Origin: an uncultured Clostridia bacterium
GTDB lineage: Bacteria; Bacillota_A; Clostridia; TANB77; CAG-508
Assembly: GCA_944393405.1 (NCBI GenBank)
Contig: CALYAC010000006.1
Coordinates: 1 to 64,000, forward strand
Reading direction: 5' to 3'
DNA length: 64,000 nt
Below the pieces are notes generated by a model, which was given only the letters and a program-made list of their open reading frames with translations, made no database searches and was not told the origin of the DNA. The first letter of the stretch is position 1, and the number at the start of each line of letters is the position of its first letter. Below are positions 37,970 through 48,770 of this stretch, in pieces. The translations under genes were made by a program, and so were the position numbers.

Positions 37970-40543
37970 TTATAACCATTCTCCATATTTTTTAATATAT
38001 CTTTTCTTTACAAATGTTGCTAAGAAACAATATAAAACTGGTACTAATAAAATTATTGAGAAATATTGTAATGGAATTGGTACAAGTCCTATTACTTTTC
38101 CTATAAATGTAAATGGTACTAGTATTGCAACAATACTTAATATTATAGATGTTATATATACTGGTTTTGATGCATTACTTTGTATAAACGGAGTTTTTCC
38201 TGTTCTTATAACATGTAATCCTACTAAGTTTGAAACTACTCCATAAGAAAACCATATTGATTGAAATAAAGCTGCATCTGGCATTCTTAAACCAAATCCA
38301 AACCATAAAATTGCAAACACCATTAAATCAAAAATTGAACTTGCAGGTCCCATGTAAAGCATAAATCTTTTTATACTTTTCATATCCCATACACGTGGTT
38401 TTTCTAAATATTCTTTATCTACATTATCATATGGTACAGATAATTGACCTAAATCATATATTAAACTTTGAACTAATAACTGAATAGGTGTTATTGGAAA
38501 AAATGGTAATAATATACTCGCTATAAATACTGATAGAACTTCACCAAAGTTAAAGCTTACTGCCATTTTTATATATTTTTGTAAATTTCCAAATGTTTTT
38601 CTTCCTTCTATTACTCCATCAGTTAATACATCTAAATCTTTTTCAAGTAATATTATATCTGCTGTTTCCTTAGTAATATCAACTGCAGTATCTACCGAAA
38701 TTCCAACTTCAGCATTATGCATTGATGGTGCATCATTAATACCATCTCCCATATATCCAACAACATTTCCTGCATCCTTTAAAACTCTTACAATTCTAGC
38801 TTTTTGAATAGGAGATAGTTTTGCATATACATTCGTTTTCTTTAAATGTCTTCTTAAAGCTGCGTCTGACAATTTTTCTACTTTACTTCCTAATATAATT
38901 TTGTCTGTATTTATATTTACTTTATCACAAATAGCTTTTGTTACATATTCATTATCTCCAGTTAAAACTATTACTCTTATTCCGTCTTTATTTAGTCTTT
39001 CGATGGCTCCTTTTGCACTTTCTTTTGGTGGATCTAAAAATCCTATAAATCCCATCAATACCATCTTAGATTCATCTTTCACACTAAATTTTTCTATTCC
39101 ATTAATATCATTTTTTTGACAAATAGCTACTACTCTTAATCCATCCATATTTAAGCTTTTTGTCATTTCTAAAACTTCTTTTTTGATATCTTTAGTTAAT
39201 TCTTTTACTTCACCTTTATAATCAACCAAAGTACATATACTTAATATTTCTTCTACTGCACCTTTTGTAATTAATTGTTTTTTCTTTCCATCAGAAACAA
39301 CAACTGATAATCTTCTTCTTGTAAAATCAAAAGGTATTTCATCTATCTTCTCATAATTTTCTTCTATTCCTTTTAGTTCTGTTCTTTTGGCTCTTTTTAT
39401 AACTGCTTCATCAATGCTTCCTTCTAATCCAGTTTGAAAATATGCGTTTAAGAAAGCATGTTTTAGAACTCTTGTATCTTCTTCACCTTTTACGTTAAGA
39501 TATTTTTCTAGAACTATTTTATCTTCGGTTAATGTTCCAGTTTTATCTGTGCAGAAAATATTCATTGCTCCAAAACTTTGAATACTATCTAATCTCTTGA
39601 CAATAGTTTTCTTTTTCGACATTCTAGTAGCACCTTTTGCTAAACTAGATGAAAGTATAACTGGTAAAAGAAGTGGTGTAATTCCAATTGCAATAGCTAC
39701 TGCAAAAGTAAAGGCTGTTATAGTTCCATGTTTTGCTGCATTTGCAATAAATGTAATCGGTATAATTACTGTCATAAATCTTATTAAAAGTTTACTTACA
39801 TTATCTATTCCTTTTTGAAATGCAGTCTTTGGTTTTTCTTCAGTTATAGTATCGGCAACTTTTCCAAAATATGTTCCGTCTCCTATTTTAAATACAACAC
39901 CTTTTCCAGAACCACTTACTACATTTGTTCCCATAAAGCATATTGTATCTAAATCTGTTATATCTTCAATCTTTCCATTTTGTTCTGATTCAGATACTTT
40001 CTTAACAGAATCACTCTCTCCTGTTAAAGATGATTGATTTATAAATAAATCACTTGATTCAATAATTCTTACATCTGCTGGAATTAAATCTCCTGCACTA
40101 AATAGTACTACATCTCCAATTGTTATATCTGATGAAGGAATTTTTGTTTCTTTACTATTCCTTAAAACTGTTGATCTTGCAGATACAAGATTTTTTAATT
40201 TTTCAGCTGCTTTATTGGATCTATATACTTCAAAAAATTCTAGAAATGTACTTACTAAAATAAGTATCAATATAACAGATATATTTGCATAACTAGGTGG
40301 AGAAGTTAATATAACATCTGTATACAATAATACTAGAGCAATACCTAATAAAATTAAATTAAATGTGCTAAATAAACTTTCAAATAAATAATGATACCAT
40401 TTTTTTGGTTTCTTTTGTTTCATTACATTTTTTCCATATTTATTTAAATTCTTTACCGCTTCACTTGATGTTAATCCTCTTTTTTTAAAGTTATTTTCTT
40501 TTAAAAATTCTTCTACACTGCTTGTACACTCTTTTTCGTACAT
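37970..40543 (-). CDS. mgtA: Magnesium-importing P-type ATPase (P3B, MgtA/MgtB family)
   Basis: A P-type ATPase that moves Mg2+ inwards with ATP hydrolysis. The 857 residues have the N-terminal cation-ATPase domain, TM pair, the actuator motif SLTGES (about residue 172), the phosphorylation site CTDKTGTLTED (Asp about 332), the nucleotide-binding domain, and the hinge GYMGDGINDAPSMHNAEVGI, followed by six C-terminal membrane segments. The two N-terminal domain features and GDGINDAPSMHNA pattern favour the Mg2+ group over Ca2+ pumps. It lies downstream of splB with only 67 bases between. No Mg2+ riboswitch is visible. Confidence 0.9.
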   Translation of the reverse strand: MYEKECTSSVEEFLKENNFKKRGLTSSEAVKNLNKYGKNVMKQKKPKKWYHYLFESLFSTFNLILLGIALVLLYTDVILTSPPSYANISVILILILVSTFLEFFEVYRSNKAAEKLKNLVSARSTVLRNSKETKIPSSDITIGDVVLFSAGDLIPADVRIIESSDLFINQSSLTGESDSVKKVSESEQNGKIEDITDLDTICFMGTNVVSGSGKGVVFKIGDGTYFGKVADTITEEKPKTAFQKGIDNVSKLLIRFMTVIIPITFIANAAKHGTITAFTFAVAIAIGITPLLLPVILSSSLAKGATRMSKKKTIVKRLDSIQSFGAMNIFCTDKTGTLTEDKIVLEKYLNVKGEEDTRVLKHAFLNAYFQTGLEGSIDEAVIKRAKRTELKGIEENYEKIDEIPFDFTRRRLSVVVSDGKKKQLITKGAVEEILSICTLVDYKGEVKELTKDIKKEVLEMTKSLNMDGLRVVAICQKNDINGIEKFSVKDESKMVLMGFIGFLDPPKESAKGAIERLNKDGIRVIVLTGDNEYVTKAICDKVNINTDKIILGSKVEKLSDAALRRHLKKTNVYAKLSPIQKARIVRVLKDAGNVVGYMGDGINDAPSMHNAEVGISVDTAVDITKETADIILLEKDLDVLTDGVIEGRKTFGNLQKYIKMAVSFNFGEVLSVFIASILLPFFPITPIQLLVQSLIYDLGQLSVPYDNVDKEYLEKPRVWDMKSIKRFMLYMGPASSIFDLMVFAILWFGFGLRMPDAALFQSIWFSYGVVSNLVGLHVIRTGKTPFIQSNASKPVYITSIILSIVAILVPFTFIGKVIGLVPIPLQYFSIILLVPVLYCFLATFVKKRYIKKYGEWL

Positions 40544-40610
40544 TAATTTTACCTTCTTTCGTTCATTTTATATTTCAAATTATATCATAAAATTTTCATA
40601 TTACCAGTTT

Positions 40611-41618
40611 TTAACTAAAATAAATTATTTTATTTTCTGGAAAATATTTTTTTAGTAAATTTTTTATATATTCTTCTCCTTCTTTTCTTATTTCTTGTTT
40701 ATATGTGTATTTTCCTTTTCCTCTGCCTGTCATTAATTCACTACTATATAAATCAATACTATTAGGGAATGCCTCTTCATTTATTTTTCTATGAATATAA
40801 CTATAAGTCATAAAAATAACCTCAAAAAAAGTCTCTTTTTTTACATCTACACATAAATTTTCTTTTAAATATATAACTAAATCCTCGTATAACTTTTTCC
40901 AATTATCAACAAATATTACAGGTGCTATTATTATACCAACTTTATATCCATTTTCTGCAAGTTTATTTATAGCTTTTATTCTTTTTTCTAATGGTGATGT
41001 TCCTATTTCGATTTTTTGAATTATTTCTTTTGGATTTACACTCATCCTAATAATTATTTTTTCTTTTCCATATAGATTAAGAATATCATCAACCATATCA
41101 AATTTAGTTGGAAATGTTAAGTATCCTTTTTTACTTTCTTTAGCAAATTTTTCAATTGTCCATTTTAAATTTCCTGTAATACAATTTTCTAATATTAAAT
41201 CACTATTACTTCCTATTTCAAATACTAATTCTGATTCACTCTCATTTGATGTTTTTATTATTTTTTCTAACATTTCTTCTCTATTTACAAACAATCTTAA
41301 ATAAGAACATTTATTATAATTACATACTAGATAGCAATATAAGCACATTGCTATACAACCTGACGAAGTATATGGCACTAAGTAATTTGAAATTTTATTA
41401 TTTGGCACAAATCTATGAGTCTTTCTTGTACCAATAATTAGATTTCTTTTCATATATGGAAATTCCTTATTACTTTTCTTTCTCATTTCTTCAATATTAT
41501 TATGATTATCTATTATAAACTTAGGAATCGAACTATATTTTTCTAATAACTCTTTTCCTAAATTATAATTAACAATTTCTTTTTCATAATATAATGCATC
41601 TGGAATAAATAATTTCAT
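40611..41618 (-). CDS. splB: Spore photoproduct lyase
   Basis: SplB is a radical SAM enzyme that directly reverses the spore photoproduct (thymine dimer) on germination. The 335 residues start MKLFIPDALYYEKEIVNYNL, typical of the family, and contain the cluster motif SSGCIAMCLYCYL (CxxxCxxC, about residues 88-97). The essential extra Cys of the family is probably one of the later cysteines. The gene supports a spore-forming organism and lies beside ylbJ, divergently transcribed. Confidence 0.9.
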   Translation of the reverse strand: MKLFIPDALYYEKEIVNYNLGKELLEKYSSIPKFIIDNHNNIEEMRKKSNKEFPYMKRNLIIGTRKTHRFVPNNKISNYLVPYTSSGCIAMCLYCYLVCNYNKCSYLRLFVNREEMLEKIIKTSNESESELVFEIGSNSDLILENCITGNLKWTIEKFAKESKKGYLTFPTKFDMVDDILNLYGKEKIIIRMSVNPKEIIQKIEIGTSPLEKRIKAINKLAENGYKVGIIIAPVIFVDNWKKLYEDLVIYLKENLCVDVKKETFFEVIFMTYSYIHRKINEEAFPNSIDLYSSELMTGRGKGKYTYKQEIRKEGEEYIKNLLKKYFPENKIIYFS

Positions 41619-41744
41619 ATAATTCTCCTATATTTAAGTTATAAATAAAAAAATACTTTATTATTATATCTATCTATTTGGTTTCTATTCATTTATAAAA
41701 CATAAACAATTCATAAATAGCATATTATATCTTAGGTGAATCTT

Positions 41745-42959
41745 ATGAAGTTTTTGATTTTATCTTTTAAAAAGAATATTTTACCTACTATATTATTTAT
41801 AACAACTATTCTACTAGTTATATTTTCGCAATCTAATTTAGATGCAACTAAAAGAGGATTAGAATTATGGGCTACTACTGTAGTTCCTGCTCTTTTTCCT
41901 TTTTTTGTTTTCACTAATTTACTTTTTCAAACAAAACTTGTAGATATTTTTGGAAAATTATTTGATAAAATAATGAGACCTCTTTTTAATGTTCCTGGAA
42001 TTGGAGGTTTTGCATTTGTTATGGGATTAATTAGTGGATATCCTGTTGGAGCTAAGATTGTTTCTGATTTAAGAGAAGAAAAATTAGTTACTAGAAGTGA
42101 AGGAGAAAGACTTTTAGCATTTACCAATAATTCTGGTCCATTATTTATATTAAGTAGTGTTGGAATAGGTCTTTTTTGTGATACTAAAACTGGACTTCTA
42201 CTTTTATGTACTCATATTTTATCATGCATTACTGTTGGTATTATATTAGGTAAATTTTCAAAAAAATACGATTCAGAATTTAAAAATATGGTTAAGGAAA
42301 AAAGTAGAAACACTTTAATTAAGAATAACAAAAATAAAGAAATTTGTATGAATAATTTAGGAGAAGCATTAGCTAGTAGTATTAATAGCTCAATTTCAAC
42401 TATACTTCTTATTGGTGGATTTGTAGTTATCTTTTCTGTTATTATATCTATTTTAAACAAATCACATATATTAGATATATTTAGTAATTTATTAAAGCCA
42501 ATACTACAATTATTAAATATGGATACAGATTTTGCCAAACCACTAATCTCAGGTATTCTTGAACTTACAAACGGTGTAAAACAAATATCAGAAATTCATA
42601 TAAAAGCTATATCTCAGAATATAATACTTTGTGCTTTTCTTCTTGGTTTTGGAGGTTTTTCTGTTTTACTTCAAGTATTTAGTATAGTTTCAAAGACTGA
42701 TTTATCTATGAAAAAATATGTTATTGGAAAATTTATGCAAGGTATATTTGCAAGCTTTTATACATTTTTAGCATTAAAATTTATCCCTTTTATTAACTTA
42801 GATATTATAGAAACATCTAATAATATTTCAAATACAATAAATTTGCAAACTAATAATATATCTTCTTTTTTCTATAACATAGGATTAATTACAATATTTC
42901 TTGCTTTAGCATTTATTATATTAAGATTATTTAATAAAGTCTATAGAAAACTAACTTAA
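41745..42959 (+). CDS. ylbJ: Sporulation integral membrane protein YlbJ
   Basis: YlbJ is a polytopic membrane protein needed for spore cortex formation in Bacillus. The product of about 404 residues starts MKFLILSFKKN and has the family signatures ATKRGLELWATTVVPALFPF, GFAFVMGLISGYPVGAKIVS and LAFTNNSGPLFILSSVGIGL, with about eight membrane segments. A Lys-rich loop sits near residues 175-200. I start at ATG 41745, 5 bases after AGGTGA; GTG 41736 overlaps that site. Confidence 0.92.
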   Translation: MKFLILSFKKNILPTILFITTILLVIFSQSNLDATKRGLELWATTVVPALFPFFVFTNLLFQTKLVDIFGKLFDKIMRPLFNVPGIGGFAFVMGLISGYPVGAKIVSDLREEKLVTRSEGERLLAFTNNSGPLFILSSVGIGLFCDTKTGLLLLCTHILSCITVGIILGKFSKKYDSEFKNMVKEKSRNTLIKNNKNKEICMNNLGEALASSINSSISTILLIGGFVVIFSVIISILNKSHILDIFSNLLKPILQLLNMDTDFAKPLISGILELTNGVKQISEIHIKAISQNIILCAFLLGFGGFSVLLQVFSIVSKTDLSMKKYVIGKFMQGIFASFYTFLALKFIPFINLDIIETSNNISNTINLQTNNISSFFYNIGLITIFLALAFIILRLFNKVYRKLT

Positions 42960-43047
42960 GAAAAGAATAAATTATTTACTTACGAATATATTTAATAATA
43001 TTAATAAATATATATATATTAATTTAAATAAGTTTGGAGTGATTTTT

Positions 43048-43287
43048 ATGGATAGAAATATGGATAATATGAATAATTTTTATGGTATGCCACCTTTTAA
43101 TTACGATAATAATTTTGACCCTAATATGAATGATAATCCTATGTTTAACCCTATTATGCAATATGAACAAGCATATATGTATTATAAATATATGACTCAA
43201 CAAATAGAATATAAAATAAAATGTAAAGAATATGATAAATTATGTGCATCTAATAATAGAAATGATAGTCCAAGAAGTAGGGAATAA
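43048..43287 (+). CDS. Small Asn/Met/Tyr-rich protein
   Basis: Encodes about 79 residues: MDRNMDNMNNFYGMPPFNYD, then more N, D, M and P, and a helical middle (YEQAYMYYKYMTQQIEYKIK). No family recognised. The composition resembles small spore-coat or coat-associated proteins, and the gene lies next to ylbJ, but that link is only positional. ATG 43048 follows TTGGAGTG. The ORF is short but has a good ribosome binding site and an intact frame. Confidence 0.6.
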   Translation: MDRNMDNMNNFYGMPPFNYDNNFDPNMNDNPMFNPIMQYEQAYMYYKYMTQQIEYKIKCKEYDKLCASNNRNDSPRSRE

Positions 43288-43365
43288 TTTAATATTAATT
43301 TATTTTACAATTTATTTTTATCTGGTATAATATACATATAATTATTTATATAATGGAGTAAAATA

Positions 43366-43956
43366 ATGAGTAAAATAAAAAAAAGTAAACCTGCTATTTT
43401 TATGAATGTAGTAATTTTTATCACATTTTTTATGAGTATTATATGTTTTTATTTATACTATGGAAATATATATCATAATGAAATTGTCTTGTGGACAGGA
43501 ATAACTACCTTTACTATTATGTACCATTTCTGGGTTCGTATTATTATGGGAAATGTTACTAAATTGTTTAAAAAACATATACATTACAATCAATCTTTCT
43601 TTAAAGAAAGAAAATTTGAAAAAAAATTATATAAAATATTAAAAGTAAAAACTTGGAAAGGAAAAGCTTTTACATATAATCCTGAAACATTTTCACTAAA
43701 GAATAATTCATTAGAAGACATTGCTAATACTATGGCAAAATCTGAAGTAGATCATTGGATTAATGAAATAATTTCTATTTCTACTATTCTATTTTCTCTT
43801 ATTTGGGGACATTTTTGGCTTTTCTTAATAACGGCTCTACTTGCTATGATTTTTGATGCACAATTTATAGTTATTCAAAGATATAATAGACCTAGAGTTC
43901 TAGTTGCTTTAAAAAAAGAGAAAAAGTTACAAGAAAAAGAAAAAATTTCTGTGTAA
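43366..43956 (+). CDS. CrtO-like acyltransferase family membrane protein
   Basis: A 196-residue membrane protein with segments near 12-32, 38-58 and 135-165. The middle shows FFKERKFEKKLYKILKVKTW, then SEVDHWINE, and the end IVIQRYNRPRVLVALKK. These match the glycosyl-4,4'-diaponeurosporenoate acyltransferase (CrtO) family, which acylates a carotenoid in staphylococci. No carotenoid genes are in the window, so the true acceptor here is probably a different membrane lipid or sugar; this is inference. It is followed by another membrane protein gene 58 bases on. Confidence 0.75.
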   Translation: MSKIKKSKPAIFMNVVIFITFFMSIICFYLYYGNIYHNEIVLWTGITTFTIMYHFWVRIIMGNVTKLFKKHIHYNQSFFKERKFEKKLYKILKVKTWKGKAFTYNPETFSLKNNSLEDIANTMAKSEVDHWINEIISISTILFSLIWGHFWLFLITALLAMIFDAQFIVIQRYNRPRVLVALKKEKKLQEKEKISV

Positions 43957-44014
43957 TTTTATAAAAATGAAACTATTAAAGTATATAAATAAATAAAAAT
44001 TTGAGGTAAAATAA

Positions 44015-45010
44015 ATGGAAAAAATACGAGAAAAATATAAGAATACTTCTAATTTAAAACTATATAAAAAAGTTGAAAGAGCAAAATTTGGAGTTAATTT
44101 TGTATTAGTATTATCTTTTTTTATAATATTAGGATTTTTTGTATGGCCTATGTCCTTTATACCAGCAAATTTAAAAGTACTCAGTTTTTTATATAAAATT
44201 TTAAGCGCTGTTATACTAATCTTCATAGGTTTTAAATTAGATGAAATTTCCAAAAAAATAGAATTACCATGTGAGATAGAACAAAATTATAGGATTAGTC
44301 ATATAAATCCAGATAATGTGATTGGATGTAAAACTATCAAGTCATTAAATGACATAATAGATTTCAAAGTAAATGAAAAGATAAAGAAAAGATTAAAATA
44401 TAAAAATATAGTAGCTACTTTTGGTGGCAAGATTGCCGTAGCCCTTATTATAATACTTTTTCTATTAACCATAACCTTGCCACTTTATATGTTAAATAAC
44501 AAAGATTATATAGTTGAATCCTTGCAATTGATTGATGAAAATATAGTATATGTCATAATTGTAGGAATATTTATATTTTTTGCAGTATGTACTTTAATAG
44601 CAATAATATGTACATTTAAACAACGTATAAAAGTGGAAGATAATACACTTATTGATATTTTAAAAACAGATGGAAAATATTTAATCTATCAATATAGACT
44701 TGGTACTAAAAAATATGTTATAGATGGATACTATATTGACTTAATTGATTTATCAGAAGTTAATGCCTTCTATTATAAAAGTAATAAAAGTATCTTTATA
44801 CAAGGTAAAATAGACGAAATTCATCTAACAAATCCAAAAGAAATCTCTAAAGTTAAAGACCAAAAATCTTTTTTAGAATTTGTAAATTATATAAAAAATG
44901 AAACTAATAAAATACAAAATGAAAAAAATAATAAAAAGAATAAAAATGTAAGAATAAGAATTTATAATTACTTTGAACCAAATTTAATAAAATTTTTTAA
45001 TATAAACTAA
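44015..45010 (+). CDS. Hypothetical membrane protein
   Basis: A 331-residue protein, not recognised. Four membrane segments lie near residues 25-48, 52-70, 132-155 and 172-200, with soluble parts between and a C-terminal cytoplasmic domain of about 120 residues ending in a Lys/Asn-rich tail (NEKNNKKNKNVRIRIYNYFE). The C-terminal part has alternating beta strands (YLIYQYRLGTKKYVIDGYYI). It lies downstream of the CrtO-like gene and ends in a terminator, so the two may be one unit. Composition is native. Confidence 0.75.
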   Translation: MEKIREKYKNTSNLKLYKKVERAKFGVNFVLVLSFFIILGFFVWPMSFIPANLKVLSFLYKILSAVILIFIGFKLDEISKKIELPCEIEQNYRISHINPDNVIGCKTIKSLNDIIDFKVNEKIKKRLKYKNIVATFGGKIAVALIIILFLLTITLPLYMLNNKDYIVESLQLIDENIVYVIIVGIFIFFAVCTLIAIICTFKQRIKVEDNTLIDILKTDGKYLIYQYRLGTKKYVIDGYYIDLIDLSEVNAFYYKSNKSIFIQGKIDEIHLTNPKEISKVKDQKSFLEFVNYIKNETNKIQNEKNNKKNKNVRIRIYNYFEPNLIKFFNIN

Positions 45011-45049
45011 ATAATAGCTTGTATTTCTTAATACAAGCTATTATTTAAT
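45010..45049. terminator. Terminator between the 44015-45010 gene and tRNA-Met
   Basis: Perfect 16-bp arms AATAATAGCTTGTATT and AATACAAGCTATTATT around TCTT. It lies between convergent transcripts and can serve both. Confidence 0.8.
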
Positions 45050-45058
45050 TTTTCATAT

Positions 45059-45135
45059 TGGTAGCGAGAAATGGATTCGAACCATCGACCCACTGGGTAT
45101 GAACCAGTTGCTCTAGCCAACTGAGCTATCTCGCC
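45059..45135 (-). tRNA. tRNA-Met (CAT), elongator type
   Basis: A 77-base cloverleaf with encoded CCA. The acceptor stem is GGCGAGA with TCTCGCT (a G-U first pair), the D-arm AGCTCAGTTGGCTAGAGC, the anticodon arm ACTGG-TTCATAC-CCAGT with anticodon CAT, and the T-arm has GGTTCGAATCC. The anticodon stem lacks the GGG/CCC pairs and the C1-A72 mismatch of initiator tRNA, so this is elongator Met; a TilS-modified tRNA-Ile with the same anticodon cannot be excluded. Confidence 0.93.
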
Positions 45136-45248
45136 ATTTCTGAACGCATTTAAAATTATAAATGTTTTTTTTATATTTGTCAAGTATAATATAAAAAATT
45201 TTATTGTATAGGATATCCTATACAATAAAACATATATACATATAATTA

Positions 45249-45557
45249 TTAATCAACTATCTCTCTTCCTTGTTGCTTACTAGTTTTAGATTTTGGAGAC
45301 TTAGCTTTTGGTGTTTTATCTAATTGTTCTTCTTTAACACCAACTTCTTCCAAAATCTTTCTTCTTTGAGCTTTACTAGATGATCCATAATCTTGAACTC
45401 TTGCATCTATACTCTTTTCTGATTCTGCAAGAATTCTTTCTGTTGGATTTTGTGAATCTATATTTAATCCAGCAAGTTCTTCTGTAGTATAATCAGCACC
45501 TAAAGTTTCATTCCAAAACTTGCTTAATCCTTTTTTTATTTTTTCTAATATATTCAT
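45249..45557 (-). CDS. Hypothetical small soluble protein
   Basis: A 102-residue protein, MNILEKIKKGLSKFWNETLG and so on, not recognised. It has an amphipathic N-terminal helix, an acidic middle (ERILAESEKSIDARVQDYG) and a Lys/Ser/Thr-rich tail (KTPKAKSPKSKTSKQQGRE). No membrane segment. A GAGGTAATTTTT ribosome binding site precedes the ATG. It lies between tRNA-Met and rpoD on the same strand. Composition is native, so it is probably a lineage gene of unknown function. Confidence 0.7.
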   Translation of the reverse strand: MNILEKIKKGLSKFWNETLGADYTTEELAGLNIDSQNPTERILAESEKSIDARVQDYGSSSKAQRRKILEEVGVKEEQLDKTPKAKSPKSKTSKQQGREIVD

Positions 45558-45653
45558 AAAAATTACCTCTTTTTTCTATAAAATTACAAACCCATTATAT
45601 ATTCAATAAGACTCTATTATTATATTAACATAATTTTACAGAAAAATCAAGTT

Positions 45654-46829
45654 TTATCCCATATAATCTCTTAATTTCTTACTTCTACTAGGATGTCTAA
45701 GTTTTCTTAAAGCTTTTGCTTCTATTTGTCTTATTCTTTCTCTTGTAACATCAAATTGTTTTCCTACTTCTTCAAGTGTTCTTGCTTTTCCATCTTCAAG
45801 TCCAAATCTAAGTTTTAAAACCATTGCTTCTCTAGGAGTTAAAGTATTCATAACTTCTTCTAATTGTTCTTTTAAAAGTGTATGGGCAGCTGAGTCTTGT
45901 GGAGCTGGACTATCTTCATCTTGAATAAAATCACCTAAATGACTATCATCTTCCTCTCCTATTGGAGTTTCAAGTGAAACTGGATCTTGTGCTATTTTTT
46001 GTATTTCCATAACTTTTTCTGGGGAAATTTCCATTTCTTTTGCTATTTCTTCTGGTGTAGGTTCTCTACCATTTTGTTGTAATAATTGTCTTGATGTACG
46101 TATTAACTTGTTAATTGTTTCGACCATATGAACAGGTATTCTAATTGTTCTTGCTTGATCTGCAATTGCTCTAGTAATAGCTTGTCTAATCCACCAAGTA
46201 GCATAAGTACTAAATTTAAATCCTTTGTTATAGTCAAATTTTTCAACAGCTTTTATTAATCCCATATTTCCTTCTTGTATTAGGTCTAAAAAAAGCATTC
46301 CTCTTCCTACATATTTTTTAGCAATACTTACAACAAGTCTAAGATTAGATTCTGCTAATTTCTTTTTTGCATCTTCATCACCTTCAACGATTTTTTGTGC
46401 TAATTCTGCTTCTTCTTCATAAGTAAGTAAAGGTATTTTTCCAATTTCTCTTAAATACATTCTAACTGGATCGTCAACACTAACTCCATCTAAGTTAGTT
46501 ACTTCCATATCTTCAAGTTTTATTTCTTCTACATTTTCTAAATCTTCTATATCAGGTTCATCTAAGTCATCATTTAAGTCTACACCTAAATCTTCAAAAG
46601 CATCAAAAACCTTATCAATTTCTTCAGGATTTGTATCATCTAATTCTGTGGCAAGTTCTCCATAAGTTATTTTTCCTTTTTCTTTTGCCTTTTCTATAAG
46701 TTTCTTTACTTTTTCATCAGTTGAATCTTTAGAATTATCTTTCTTTGAATCTTTTATATCTTCTTTTTTTTCTACATTATCTTTTTCATTCTTTTCTTCT
46801 AATATTTCTGACTTTTCTGACTTTTTCAT
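45654..46829 (-). CDS. rpoD: RNA polymerase primary sigma factor (sigma-A)
   Basis: Directs RNA polymerase to housekeeping promoters. The 391 residues have a charged, acidic N-terminus (Glu/Lys/Asp-rich, residues 1-45), region 1.1 ([20 protein letters not shown]), region 1.2-2 ([30 protein letters not shown] [15 protein letters not shown]), region 3 ([12 protein letters not shown]) and region 4 ([20 protein letters not shown]). It follows dnaG by 12 bases, the normal dnaG-rpoD order of Firmicutes. Confidence 0.97.
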   Translation of the reverse strand: MKKSEKSEILEEKNEKDNVEKKEDIKDSKKDNSKDSTDEKVKKLIEKAKEKGKITYGELATELDDTNPEEIDKVFDAFEDLGVDLNDDLDEPDIEDLENVEEIKLEDMEVTNLDGVSVDDPVRMYLREIGKIPLLTYEEEAELAQKIVEGDEDAKKKLAESNLRLVVSIAKKYVGRGMLFLDLIQEGNMGLIKAVEKFDYNKGFKFSTYATWWIRQAITRAIADQARTIRIPVHMVETINKLIRTSRQLLQQNGREPTPEEIAKEMEISPEKVMEIQKIAQDPVSLETPIGEEDDSHLGDFIQDEDSPAPQDSAAHTLLKEQLEEVMNTLTPREAMVLKLRFGLEDGKARTLEEVGKQFDVTRERIRQIEAKALRKLRHPSRSKKLRDYMG

Positions 46830-46840
46830 TATCTTACCTC

Positions 46841-48628
46841 CTACTTAACTTTAGCCAACTTTAAAATTGTTTCATTTAATTTTTCTTCTAATGCTTTTAT
46901 CTCTTCTGTAGTCATATTATTTGTATTTTCTAATTTTTTTATTATACTATTTCTTGTATTTATTAGTTTTTCTTTATTATATATATTTAATAAATCTTCT
47001 ATACATTTATTTATATCAGATATTCCAAAATCGTCAGCCATAATTCCAGATAAGTAATTCACAACAGCTTCTTCTTCAAATAAATCTATTATATTATTAA
47101 AACTTCCTTTTTCATATTGCTCATATATTTTAGATATTATTTTTTTATTAATATCTGATTTTATATCATCTACAGTTATCTTATCTTTTATCGAGCTATA
47201 ACTTTCTTTTGGGTTATTAATTAATATATATATAACCATCTTTTCTCTTTTTATTATAGAGTCATCTATTTTTTCTTCTTGCTTATTTTGTATATAACTT
47301 TTTATAAGTGGTCTTTCTAATACCTTTTTTTCACTAGATTTATTATATATTAATTTATTAACTTCTCCATAAATTGCTTCTTTTGAAATACCATATTCTT
47401 TTGAAATTTTATCAACATATATTTCTTTTTCCATATTATTGTCAACTTTTGATAAAATTTTTGCAATTTCATTTAAGAATTTAATTTTGTCATTTACATT
47501 TTCAATATTTAAATTTTGTTTCAATATTTTTACTTTAAATTCAACTAACGATATCGCATTATCTACACATTTTTGAAATCTTTCTGGTCCATACTTTATA
47601 ATGAATTCATCAGGATCTTTTGCACCATATATTTGAAGCACACGAATATCACACCCCATATTTTGAAGTATTTCTAAACCTCTTAATGTAGCTGCTTGTC
47701 CTGCACCATCAGCATCATATCCTATAATTACTTGTTCACTATTTTTTCTAAGAAGTCTTCCTTGTTGTTCTGTTAAAGCTGTTCCTAGTGAAGCTACAAC
47801 ATTTGTAATACCTCTTTGATATAGGGAGATTGCATCCATATATCCTTCGACAATAATTATTTTTTTAGTATCTCCTTTTTTTGCAATATTTAGTCCAAAT
47901 AAATTTCTTCCTTTACTATATACAATATTTTCAGGAGAATTTATATATTTTGGTTTACTATCATCTAAGACCCTACCTCCAAAAGCGATAAATCTACCTG
48001 TTGTATCTTGTATAGGTATCATAAGTCTTCTTCTAAATCTATCTATGAATCTTCCATTATCTGTTTTATTTACTAAACTAGATGCAAGAATTTCTTCTTC
48101 TGTATAGCCTCTTTGTTTTAGCACTCTATACAGTTCATCAAAGTTTCCTGAATATCCTATTAAAAATGATTTTAAAGTTCTGTTATCAAGTTTTCTTTTC
48201 TTTATATAATTCTGTGCTTCTTTTGATGTAGGTCTATATAGATTTTCATGATAAAACTTAGCTGCTATTTCGTTAATTTCATAAACTTTAGATTTCAAAA
48301 TAGCTCTTTTATTATCTTGATAACTATTATCTAGTGTTGGTAGAGTGATGTTTGCTCTATTAGCTAATAACTCAATCGTCTCTCTAAAGTCAATGTTTTC
48401 TATTTTACTAACAAAATGAATAACATTTCCTCCTACTCCACAACCAAAGCAATGAAAAATTTGTTTATCAGGTGAGACAGAAAAAGAAGGTGATTTCTCT
48501 TTATGGAAAGGACATAATCCAAAAAAGTTTCTTCCGCTTCTTTTTAAAATTACATATTGTGAAATTACGTCTACGATATCATTACTGTTTTTAATTTCTT
48601 CAATTAATTCTTCACTATATCTGACCAA
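46841..48628 (-). CDS. dnaG: DNA primase
   Basis: Makes RNA primers for replication. The 595 residues have the N-terminal zinc motif ([20 protein letters not shown] then HCFGC), the RNA polymerase basic region ([15 protein letters not shown]), and TOPRIM motifs VEGYMDA and [11 protein letters not shown]. The C-terminal helicase-binding part is helical. It is the first gene of the dnaG-rpoD pair; carD lies upstream after a 140-base gap with a hairpin. Confidence 0.96.
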   Translation of the reverse strand: MVRYSEELIEEIKNSNDIVDVISQYVILKRSGRNFFGLCPFHKEKSPSFSVSPDKQIFHCFGCGVGGNVIHFVSKIENIDFRETIELLANRANITLPTLDNSYQDNKRAILKSKVYEINEIAAKFYHENLYRPTSKEAQNYIKKRKLDNRTLKSFLIGYSGNFDELYRVLKQRGYTEEEILASSLVNKTDNGRFIDRFRRRLMIPIQDTTGRFIAFGGRVLDDSKPKYINSPENIVYSKGRNLFGLNIAKKGDTKKIIIVEGYMDAISLYQRGITNVVASLGTALTEQQGRLLRKNSEQVIIGYDADGAGQAATLRGLEILQNMGCDIRVLQIYGAKDPDEFIIKYGPERFQKCVDNAISLVEFKVKILKQNLNIENVNDKIKFLNEIAKILSKVDNNMEKEIYVDKISKEYGISKEAIYGEVNKLIYNKSSEKKVLERPLIKSYIQNKQEEKIDDSIIKREKMVIYILINNPKESYSSIKDKITVDDIKSDINKKIISKIYEQYEKGSFNNIIDLFEEEAVVNYLSGIMADDFGISDINKCIEDLLNIYNKEKLINTRNSIIKKLENTNNMTTEEIKALEEKLNETILKLAKVK

Positions 48629-48717
48629 TTTTTTCTAACCTTTCTTTCATATACTTATTTTATTCGACATAAAGTCTTTAATTCCTTCTTACGAGTTTAC
48701 AGTTTTTACCTACAATA

Positions 48718-48742
48718 AGGTCGTATCTTCTAGATACGACCT
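48718..48742. terminator. Hairpin between carD and dnaG
   Basis: Ten-base arms AGGTCGTATC and GATACGACCT around TTCTA. It lies after carD on the minus strand. The U run in that direction is poor, so termination efficiency is uncertain. Confidence 0.5.
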
Positions 48743-48770
48743 CTCTTTTGTAATATTTAAAAATTTTTTA

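Noticed and set aside
45028..45225. Minus-strand ORF of 65 codons with GEIAQLARATGSYPVGRWFE
   Set aside because: It is a translation of the tRNA-Met gene and its flanks, a well known artefact, not a protein gene.
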